Below are positions 1-5,122 of a stretch of 9,560 nt of DNA, one piece after another. A program made the position numbers and the translations under genes. Position 1 is the first letter of the stretch; every line of letters begins with the position of its first letter. Source of the DNA: an uncultured Clostridia bacterium (GTDB taxonomy: Bacteria; Bacillota; Clostridia; Oscillospirales; Ruminococcaceae); assembly GCA_946183095.1 (NCBI GenBank), contig CAMHBE010000056.1, positions 1 through 9,560 of the forward strand, written 5' to 3'. The notes under the pieces are model-generated. The model was not told the origin of the DNA, made no database searches, and saw nothing but the letters and a program-made list of their open reading frames with translations.

Positions 1-243
1 GATAACACTGCACCCACCTATCCAGATGCACGCGACACCGAGAGACGCAACTATCAGTATCATGGGCAGTATGAATGTGTATCCTGCTTTGAACAGGTCT
101 GCAATGTTCAGTACAGCACCGGTCAGCAGCGGAACAAAACCGAGCGGCAGTGCTGCGAGTCCCCAGTTCTTTCTGTTTGCACGGAAAAAACCGACGATCA
201 TTACACCGAGTATTAACGATATAACAAGACACTCTCCCGCCAT
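1..243 (-). CDS. Multi-span membrane protein, partial (3' end beyond left edge)
   Basis: An open frame of 81 codons runs from an ATG at 243 to the left edge without a stop, so the C-terminus is missing. The translation begins MAGECLVISLILG and is strongly hydrophobic. Likely membrane segments are at about residues 5-20, 28-47 and 56-78. A short basic loop (FRANRKNW, about 20-27) lies between the first two. The start has a good ribosome binding site (GGAAAGGGGAG, about 6 bases away). It lies 18 bp after the stop of the DUF4358 lipoprotein gene, so it is probably the third gene of that operon. I do not recognise the family. No catalytic motif is visible, and an integral membrane partner of the two upstream envelope proteins is only a guess from position. 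I am confident that it is a real gene and cannot assign a function. Confidence 0.72.
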   Translation of the reverse strand, partial: MAGECLVISLILGVMIVGFFRANRKNWGLAALPLGFVPLLTGAVLNIADLFKAGYTFILPMILIVASLGVACIWIGGCSVI

Positions 244-261
244 TTCGGCTCCCCTTTCCGA

Positions 262-813
262 TCAGAAGTGACTGCGTACTATCTCATCCGCGCGGCTGTT
301 ATTGGCAGTCACAAGATACCATACCCATTTGCCGTTCTGCGATATCACCGCGTCTTCCAGTTTATAGTATTCATCGGGTGTATAGTCTTTATACATATCT
401 TTCTGGTACTGAAGTCTCGCCTTCATCACCGGAACGGCTTCCTCAGCATCTTCGGCAGACTCAAAGCGGAATATGCCTATCTCGTCGGGGTATGCGCCCG
501 ATGCGCAGATAGTGAAGTTGAAGTCTTCGATATCATCAACGTCGAGATCGTCGAAATAGTCGGCGAGTGTTTCTTTCTTCTTCTCGAAAGCGGATGCTAT
601 AGGTATCTCTTCGAGTATCTTTCCGGCGATACCGGAGGCTGTGACGCTCGTGTCATTGTCGCCGGTATCAGCGTCGAGTACAACATCGTTCCCGGCGGGG
701 GCGGCTGTGGCTTTTGCGGTAGTTGTGGTGGCGGAAGCGCTGTTTCCGCCGCATCCTGCGAATGAGCAGATCATAGCTGTGAGCAGGGCTGCACATAAAA
801 CTTTCTTTTTCAT
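262..813 (-). CDS. DUF4358-type lipoprotein
   Basis: This is a 183-residue secreted lipoprotein. Residues 1-20 form a type II signal peptide (MKKK, hydrophobic core) ending in a lipobox S-F-A-G-Cys21, so the mature protein should be lipid-anchored on the outer face of the membrane. A Thr/Ala-rich linker (about 24-60) leads to a domain at about 62-183. Its pattern (helix, IGIFRFESAEDAEEA, long helix, KWVWYLVT, helix) matches my memory of DUF4358, a family of unknown biochemistry common in Ruminococcus and Lachnospiraceae. The ribosome binding site is AAAGGAAAT before the ATG. The gene lies 37 bp after the SGNH hydrolase gene and 18 bp before a membrane protein gene, consistent with one transcript. 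In related genomes DUF4358 genes often sit beside SGNH and MBOAT acyl-transfer genes. No MBOAT gene is visible here, but the left neighbour is cut off. Confidence 0.82.
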   Translation of the reverse strand: MKKKVLCAALLTAMICSFAGCGGNSASATTTTAKATAAPAGNDVVLDADTGDNDTSVTASGIAGKILEEIPIASAFEKKKETLADYFDDLDVDDIEDFNFTICASGAYPDEIGIFRFESAEDAEEAVPVMKARLQYQKDMYKDYTPDEYYKLEDAVISQNGKWVWYLVTANNSRADEIVRSHF

Positions 814-850
814 TTTACTTATTTCCTTTCTTTTTTCGGGGCATCGCCCT

Positions 851-1774
851 TTATAGCTGTATGGTTTTCTGGAAGAAACTCAGCATTGTCTTATACGCCG
901 AACCAAGGAAGTGCAGACCGTCGGCTTCCGCGTAATCAGCGGAGAAGTAGCCCGAGGAGTCCTGCAGCTTGCTGCAAAGGTCGAGATAAACGACCCCTTT
1001 ATCCTCCGCCATAGTTTTGAGCAGCCTGTTGTAGCCGTTCACCATTACCATCGTTTCCTGACCGGCAGCGTCGTGTTCTTTCGTTACCGGTGGTATCGAA
1101 ACGACATAAACGTAGCTTTCGGGGCAGGCATCCTTCAGTTCATCGACCAGCATACCGAGCTGTTCCGCCATGTGTGTATTGCCCATGTACGCAAGACCGT
1201 TCGAGCCTAACATGATGAATATGCGTTTCGGCTGGAGTTCCTTTGCCTTGCCGACTGCGGTACTGCCGCCGACCTTTTTGGTGCGGGCGCTCTCGGGGTT
1301 CAGACCGATCTCCGCGAACACCTGTCTGTCGGGGAAGTAGCCGTAATTCACAAGACCCGTGTAGATAGAGTCGCCGATGAAGTAGTCGTTTGCAAAGAAA
1401 GTCGGGTCGTAGTCGTTTGTTTCTATAGCTTCGAGGGGAGCATCTTCCGTTGTATCTTCGCTCTCGTCCGTATCGGCGGGAGCTTCCGTCGTTTCGGCAT
1501 CTGTCGTGTCATCGGGAGCATCTGTCTCTTCAGATGATGTAACGGAAAGGGTTATCTCGGCATCCTCCGTGGGTATCGCGGTAGTTATGGGGGTCGTGGT
1601 TATCACGGCGGACACGGCAGTTTCCTGATCCATGTTCGAGACATTCGTGTCTTCGAGCTTGCCGGTCATATAGAGGTAGATCAGCAGTATGAGCACGATG
1701 AACACTGCGACGATCAGTATATTCAGAATGACTATGGACAGTGAGATAACATCCACTTTATTTTTTTTAGCCAT
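851..1774 (-). CDS. Membrane-anchored SGNH/GDSL-family hydrolase
   Basis: The protein has 307 residues. A single N-terminal membrane segment (about 10-36) follows a basic start (MAKKNK), giving an N-in, C-out anchor. Residues about 55-118 form a Thr/Asp/Glu-rich low-complexity linker that would hold the enzyme away from the membrane. The catalytic domain (about 125-307) shows the SGNH blocks in order: FIGDS with nucleophile Ser136, MLGSN (Gly190, Asn192) for the oxyanion hole, and DGLH with Asp285 and His288 completing the triad. The family comprises esterases and O-acyl hydrolases. An extracellular carbohydrate or wall O-ester is the likeliest substrate, but this is inferred. The start at 1774 has a GAAAGGAAG ribosome binding site about 8 bases away. 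It is the first gene after a clear promoter and is followed at short distance by the DUF4358 lipoprotein. All key residues are present, so activity is expected. Confidence 0.87.
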   Translation of the reverse strand: MAKKNKVDVISLSIVILNILIVAVFIVLILLIYLYMTGKLEDTNVSNMDQETAVSAVITTTPITTAIPTEDAEITLSVTSSEETDAPDDTTDAETTEAPADTDESEDTTEDAPLEAIETNDYDPTFFANDYFIGDSIYTGLVNYGYFPDRQVFAEIGLNPESARTKKVGGSTAVGKAKELQPKRIFIMLGSNGLAYMGNTHMAEQLGMLVDELKDACPESYVYVVSIPPVTKEHDAAGQETMVMVNGYNRLLKTMAEDKGVVYLDLCSKLQDSSGYFSADYAEADGLHFLGSAYKTMLSFFQKTIQL

Positions 1775-1830
1775 TACTCAGCTTCCTTTCGCGGGCATGA
1801 TCCCGTTTTGCCTTGACGGCGTTATTTTTT

Positions 1831-1859
1831 ATTATACTATAATTTTCCGTATTTATCAA
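1831..1859 (-). promoter_or_regulatory. Promoter of the SGNH hydrolase operon
   Basis: Read on the minus strand, TTGATA (1859-1854) and TATAAT (1836-1831) are separated by exactly 17 bases. This is one mismatch from the sigma-A consensus with ideal spacing. Transcription would start near 1824, leaving a leader of about 50 bases before the ATG at 1774. It is divergent from the plus-strand promoter at 1938-1966, with about 80 bp between the two -35 boxes. Confidence 0.75.
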
Positions 1860-1861
1860 TA

Positions 1862-1897
1862 GTTTTTTGCAATTTTCTGTCATTTTCATCAAAAAAC
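1862..1897. repeat. 8-bp inverted repeat between the divergent promoters
   Basis: GTTTTTTG (1862-1869) and CAAAAAAC (1890-1897) are perfect inverted copies separated by 20 bases. They lie just upstream of the minus-strand -35 box in an A/T-tract-rich stretch. The repeat could be an UP-like or bent-DNA element, or a protein site. A/T tracts make chance repeats common, so confidence is low. Confidence 0.25.
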
Positions 1898-1937
1898 AGC
1901 GCCCGCGCCTATAAAATATCAACACAATAATAAAGGG

Positions 1938-1966
1938 TTGACACGAAACGGCGTTCGTGATATACT
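1938..1966 (+). promoter_or_regulatory. Strong plus-strand promoter
   Basis: TTGACA (1938-1943), a perfect -35 box, is followed after 17 bases by TATACT (1961-1966). A TG at 1958-1959 gives an extended -10. This is the best promoter match in the window. Transcription should start near 1973. It drives the small-ORF unit that ends at the hairpin terminator at 2356-2400. Confidence 0.8.
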
Positions 1967-1974
1967 GAGATCAC
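1942..1974. promoter_or_regulatory. Operator-like inverted repeats on the small-ORF promoter
   Basis: CACGAA (1942-1947) and TTCGTG (1954-1959) form a perfect 6-bp inverted repeat filling the spacer between -35 and -10. A second repeat, GTGAT (1957-1961) and ATCAC (1970-1974), straddles the -10 box and reaches the expected start of transcription. A repressor bound at either would block RNA polymerase. The sequence does not match any operator I can name, and the protein is unknown. The DtxR-family gene about 450 bp away is a candidate only by proximity. Confidence 0.4.
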
Positions 1975-2033
1975 AGATTTTTCACCTGACGAGAACGTGT
2001 CCCCGCGTAGAGATCGTCATCAGAGGAGAAAAT

Positions 2034-2156
2034 ATCAAGTTTGCGGTATATGGTGAACTCGGTATTATCAAGAAAAGAAGGTTCTGCACAGCATGGCAGA
2101 TAGATGAAGGTACTTCAACCGCACGTTTTATCAGCGGATATATGAAAGGACGGTGA
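2034..2156 (+). CDS. Possible small ORF lacking a standard start codon
   Basis: The frame is open from before 1938 to a TGA at 2154-2156 and has a coding look. Codons favour purines in the first position, and the translation has mixed, protein-like composition (KFAVYGELG, then FCTAWQIDEG). There is no in-frame ATG, GTG or TTG between the likely transcription start (about 1973) and the fourth codon from the end. A strong Shine-Dalgarno sequence AGAGGAG (2022-2028) stands 5 bases before an ATC at 2034, which would give a 40-residue peptide. The stop lies 4 bases before the ATG of the next small gene, typical of coupled genes. The in-frame TTG at 1938 cannot serve, because it is inside the -35 box. 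It is either a real gene with a rare ATC start, a gene that has lost its ATG, or non-coding leader. Confidence 0.3.
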   Translation: MKFAVYGELGIIKKRRFCTAWQIDEGTSTARFISGYMKGR

Positions 2157-2160
2157 TAAT

Positions 2161-2340
2161 ATGTTTTCTTTGGGAGAATATGTTGAAATAATCGAAAGCG
2201 GAAAGATCGGTGAGATAGTTGATATTTCCGGCGGCGAACCGCCAACATACGCAGTTGAGTGGGAAGACGGAGACAGCTGGGATATCTCCATTTTCTTTGC
2301 CGAAGACCTGAAAAAAAGACCGGAAGTCAAGACCGCCTGA
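2161..2340 (+). CDS. Small acidic SH3/KOW-like protein of 59 residues
   Basis: The ORF runs from ATG 2161 to TGA 2338-2340, encoding 59 residues. The start has an AAAGGA ribosome binding site about 9 bases upstream. The protein begins MFSLGEYVEIIESGKIGEIV. The pattern of alternating hydrophobic strands with the turn S-G-K-I-G, then YAVEWEDG and an ending FFAEDL, resembles small SH3-like barrels of the KOW/Tudor sort. Net charge is acidic, and no signal peptide or membrane segment is present, so it is probably cytosolic. It sits 4 bp after a doubtful upstream ORF, is driven by the promoter at 1938, and is followed 15 bp later by a strong terminator. Own promoter, own binding site and own terminator make it a convincing gene despite its size. 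Its function is unknown. Confidence 0.72.
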   Translation: MFSLGEYVEIIESGKIGEIVDISGGEPPTYAVEWEDGDSWDISIFFAEDLKKRPEVKTA

Positions 2341-2355
2341 ACCCCGCACGCTGTC

Positions 2356-2400
2356 AAATACCGTTTTGTATGAGGATACAAAACGGTATTTTTCTTTTAT
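2356..2400 (+). terminator. Intrinsic terminator, perfect 16-bp stem, probably shared
   Basis: AAATACCGTTTTGTAT (2356-2371) and its exact complement (2376-2391) form a 16-bp perfect stem with a GAGG loop. On the plus strand it runs into TTTTTCTTTTATATTT, a good U-tract, 15 bases after the small SH3-like gene. The DtxR-family gene converges from the other side with its stop at 2406. On that strand the hairpin is followed only by a short U-poor tail (TATTTGACAG), so termination there may be weaker. Confidence 0.88.
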
Positions 2401-2405
2401 ATTTA

Positions 2406-2783
2406 TCAGTTTTGGAGCCCGTGTTCCTTCATGTGTTTCTTTATAGCCTGGAAGGTCTTGTCGCTTATGACGTGCTCTATGCGGCAGGCATCTTCGGACG
2501 CAGTATCTTCATCGACACCTATTCCGACGAACAGAGCGGTGAGGACTTTGTGGCGTTCGTAGATCTTTTCGGCTATCTCGTGCCCCACATCGGTGAGCGT
2601 GATATAGCCGTTTCCGTCGATAGAGAGATACCCGCCGTTTTCGAGCAGATGTATCGCGCGGCTTATGCTGGGCTTTGAAAATCCCATTTCCTCACAGATA
2701 TCTATAGACCGCACATCATTCTTCTTCTCGGAAAGAATGAGTATCGTCTCAAGGTACATTTCTCCTGATTCCTGCAGTGTCAT
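2406..2783 (-). CDS. Short DtxR/MntR-family metal-dependent transcriptional repressor
   Basis: This 125-residue cytosolic regulator has an N-terminal winged helix (about 8-66; recognition helix near SKPSISRAIHLL, 36-47) and a helical dimerisation and metal-binding domain (67-120). Its metal-ligand positions match iron-type DtxR rather than MntR. Met9 (in GEMYLETI) aligns with DtxR Met10. Cys100, Glu103 and His104 (in DACRIEHVISD) align with DtxR Cys102, Glu105 and His106, whereas MntR has Asp and Glu at the Met and Cys positions. His78 matches DtxR His79, but other ancillary-site ligands are not conserved, and the SH3-like third domain is absent. Its targets are presumably iron or manganese transport genes elsewhere. 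The start has a near-perfect AAGGAGG site 8 bases away. It follows rel by 35 bp, so co-transcription is likely. Family assignment is firm; Fe versus Mn preference is inferred. Confidence 0.88.
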   Translation of the reverse strand: MTLQESGEMYLETILILSEKKNDVRSIDICEEMGFSKPSISRAIHLLENGGYLSIDGNGYITLTDVGHEIAEKIYERHKVLTALFVGIGVDEDTASEDACRIEHVISDKTFQAIKKHMKEHGLQN

Positions 2784-2818
2784 TTTAGCTTCCTCCTTTT
2801 CCGGAAACGGTCATGTTA

Positions 2819-4981
2819 TCACACAATACCTGTACGCTCGGCACTTATTATGCCCGGTATCTTGCATATTCTGCCGATAAGGGCGTTCAGCTGTTCCACG
2901 CTTGCGACCTCCACGGTAACGATGATATTGCCGTTGCCGTTTTTGAGGTTGTGTGCGGTGATATGCCGTATCGGCAGTCTGCTCGCGGCTATGGCTGCCG
3001 TAACATCCGCGATAAGCGCGGTGCGGTCTTCACCGATTATATCGAGCGTAGCGTTATAGCTCTCGTTATGGCTGCCGCCTGCCCATGCCACCTTTATCCA
3101 GCGTTCCTTGTCGGTAGGGGGGGAGTTGAGCACGTTCACGCAGTCCTTCTTGTGTACGGAAACTCCGTAACCGCGGGTGATGAAACCGATGATATCATCG
3201 CCGGGCAGGGGATTGCAGCATTTCGCGTATTTCACGAGGCAGTTGTCTATGCCTTCCACCACAACACCGCCCTTGCGGTTCTTCGATATGCTGTCGGAGA
3301 GTATGCTCTCACCGTCCGCGGGCGCAGACTTTTCTGCGCTGCGGGCATTGTACAGGTCTTTGGCGCGCTGCATTATCTTCGACAGTATGACACCGCCGTA
3401 GCCTATGGCGGCATAGAAATCCTCGGCATTGTCAAAGTGCTGGAGCCGGGCGAGTTCCTCGATGAACTCCGGGGTGGGTATCATGTTGTTCCGGCGGAAT
3501 TCCAGCTCGATAGAAGCCATTCCCTCGGTGATATTCTCCTCGCGGCACTCATGCTTGAACCACGAGCGTATCTTTGCGCGGGCTTCGGAGGTCTTTGCGA
3601 TCTCCAGCCAGTTGCGGTTCGGCCCCGCGTTCGATGAAGTGATTATCTCTACGATATCGCCGGTCTTCAGCTGATAGTCGAATCGCATCATCTTGCCGCC
3701 GACCTTCGCGCCGGTCATCTTGTTCCCGACCTGCGTGTGTATCGCGTAAGCGAAGTCTATCAGCGTCGAACCTGCCGGGAGCGTTACCACGTCGCCCTTG
3801 GGGGTGAACACATACACATCGTCCGGCGCGAGATCGACCTTTATCGCGTCCGCTATCTGTTCGATATCGTCGGAATCCTGCTGCTGTTCGAGGATATGTC
3901 TTATCCAGTCGAAGCGCTTTTCGCCCGACACTTTTCCGCTGATGCCCGCTTTGTACTTCCAGTGCGCGGCGACACCGTACTGTGCGGTGTTGTGCATCTC
4001 GTAGGTGCGTATCTGCACTTCAAAAGGTATGCCCTCTCTGCCTATGACGGTGGTGTGGAGCGACTGGTAGCGGTTGGGCTTGGGAGTGGCGATATAGTCC
4101 TTGAAGCGGTAGGGGATAGGCTTGAAGATATCGTGGATGATACCGAGTACGTTATAACATTCTATTACCGTCTGCACGATGACGCGCACTGCGTAGATAT
4201 CGTATATCTCATCGAAGCTCTTGCCCTTTACATATACCTTTTTATAAATGCTGTACACGCTCTTCACGCGTCCCTCGATCGTGGGCGGCGGCTGGATATC
4301 GCTGATGCGTCCGCGGATGCGCTCCTTGATTGTATCTATGAACGTATCGCGCTGCTCCTTGTGCTTGTCGAGCATATCCTCTATCATCTTTGAGCCGTAG
4401 GGGTCGAGGATCCTTATGGAGATGTCCTCCATTTCCTCTTTGACGGCGCTCATACCGAGACGGTGCGCGATAGGCGCGTAGAAGTTCATTGTCTCAAGAG
4501 CCTTCTTGCGCTGTTTCTCCGGCGGGCGGTACATTATGGTACGCATATTGTGCAGTCTGTCGGCGAGCTTGATGATGATAACGCGGATATCCTTTGACAT
4601 TGCAATAAGTATCTTGCGTATATTTTCTGCCTGCTGCTCCTCTTTGGTGGTGTTGAGGGGTATCTGACCTATCTTTGTAACGCCGTCAACGAGGTTGGCG
4701 ACATCGTTCCCGAACTTTTTCTGCAAAGTTTCGAGCTTCACGTCGGTATCTTCCACCACATCATGCAGCAGTGCGGCGCAGATGGTGTCGGTATCCATGC
4801 AGAATTCCAGCAGGATGCAGGCTACCGCTATCGGGTGAGTGATATACGGCTCGCCCGAGCTTCTTTTTACGCCTGCGTGAGCGGCATTTGCGACTTCGTA
4901 TGCCTCGGTTATCTTATCGAGGTCATAGGGTTTCTCGCTTTCTTTTATTTTTTCTGTCAGATATTCTATCGTATATAGCAT
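2819..4981 (-). CDS. rel: Bifunctional (p)ppGpp synthetase/hydrolase Rel
   Basis: This is a cytosolic, ribosome-associated enzyme that makes and degrades (p)ppGpp in the stringent response. At 720 residues it is the usual full length. The HD hydrolase domain (about 20-180) keeps His49, His73-Asp74 with Glu77-Asp78 (HDVVED), and KLADRLHN (138-145), so hydrolase activity is expected. The synthetase domain (about 235-345) has Asp261, the RFKD motif (292-295) typical of bifunctional enzymes, Tyr305 in NRYQSLH, and Glu321 in FEVQIRT. Further on are a TGS domain (about 386-450, with His415 in AYAIHTQVG), a helical linker, the zinc-finger-like domain (Cys581, Cys588-Cys589, His610, Cys614) and a C-terminal ACT domain (about 643-720). 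The start has AAAAGGAG 7-8 bases upstream. It is preceded by a 141-bp GC-rich, foldable spacer without an obvious promoter and followed 35 bp later by a DtxR-type regulator. Nothing is missing. Confidence 0.97.
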   Translation of the reverse strand: MLYTIEYLTEKIKESEKPYDLDKITEAYEVANAAHAGVKRSSGEPYITHPIAVACILLEFCMDTDTICAALLHDVVEDTDVKLETLQKKFGNDVANLVDGVTKIGQIPLNTTKEEQQAENIRKILIAMSKDIRVIIIKLADRLHNMRTIMYRPPEKQRKKALETMNFYAPIAHRLGMSAVKEEMEDISIRILDPYGSKMIEDMLDKHKEQRDTFIDTIKERIRGRISDIQPPPTIEGRVKSVYSIYKKVYVKGKSFDEIYDIYAVRVIVQTVIECYNVLGIIHDIFKPIPYRFKDYIATPKPNRYQSLHTTVIGREGIPFEVQIRTYEMHNTAQYGVAAHWKYKAGISGKVSGEKRFDWIRHILEQQQDSDDIEQIADAIKVDLAPDDVYVFTPKGDVVTLPAGSTLIDFAYAIHTQVGNKMTGAKVGGKMMRFDYQLKTGDIVEIITSSNAGPNRNWLEIAKTSEARAKIRSWFKHECREENITEGMASIELEFRRNNMIPTPEFIEELARLQHFDNAEDFYAAIGYGGVILSKIMQRAKDLYNARSAEKSAPADGESILSDSISKNRKGGVVVEGIDNCLVKYAKCCNPLPGDDIIGFITRGYGVSVHKKDCVNVLNSPPTDKERWIKVAWAGGSHNESYNATLDIIGEDRTALIADVTAAIAASRLPIRHITAHNLKNGNGNIIVTVEVASVEQLNALIGRICKIPGIISAERTGIV

Positions 4982-5018
4982 CAGATCAGCTCCTTTTCGG
5001 GTATCTGAACAATACGGT

Positions 5019-5097
5019 GCAGCGCGTCGCTGCCGCCGGGGTCCCGGGGTCGGCGAAAGACCACGGGCGGGTGCGGGCGGTGCCCGCAGTCTCCGAC
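5019..5097 (-). promoter_or_regulatory. GC-rich, strongly foldable spacer ahead of rel
   Basis: The 141-bp gap between the ADP-ribosylglycohydrolase-like gene and rel is about 73% G+C over 5011-5120 by my count. It contains nested perfect inverted repeats: GCAGCG/CGCTGC (5019-5024/5028-5033), a CCGG-type repeat (5036-5047), and TGCGGGC/GCCCGCA (5072-5078/5082-5088). The last is closed by GTCT/AGAC and CCGAC/GTCGG (5089-5097 with 5049-5053 and 5058-5061). On the minus-strand RNA these would stack into a long stem with one bulged side. There is no U-tract, so it is not a standard terminator, and I see no sigma-A promoter. It could be an mRNA-processing or stabilising structure, a leader control element for rel, or a REP-like spacer. 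Confidence 0.45.
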
Positions 5098-5122
5098 GAA
5101 ACTACACCGCCGGGAACACGGC

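Noticed and set aside
838..849. Small hairpin GGGC-ATC-GCCC between the SGNH and DUF4358 genes, considered as a terminator
   Set aside because: The stem is only 4 bp, and on the coding strand it is followed by A-rich rather than U-rich sequence.
268..856. Plus-strand frames opposite the DUF4358 lipoprotein (165 and 71 codons)
   Set aside because: They are antisense to a gene with a proper signal peptide, lipobox and ribosome binding site, and the translations are low-complexity.
1938..2156. A 72-residue ORF starting at the TTG at 1938
   Set aside because: That TTG is the -35 box of the promoter, so it lies upstream of the transcript start. Only the part downstream of the Shine-Dalgarno sequence at 2022 was kept as a candidate.
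1982..2381. Minus-strand open frames in the region between the divergent operons
   Set aside because: They overlap the terminator hairpin and the plus-strand small gene, have poor start contexts, and lack the coding pattern seen on the plus strand.
2818..4981. Check whether Rel had lost hydrolase or synthetase function
   Set aside because: HDVVED, KLADRLHN, RFKD, the Tyr305 region, Glu321 and all C-terminal domains are present, so it is an ordinary bifunctional enzyme.
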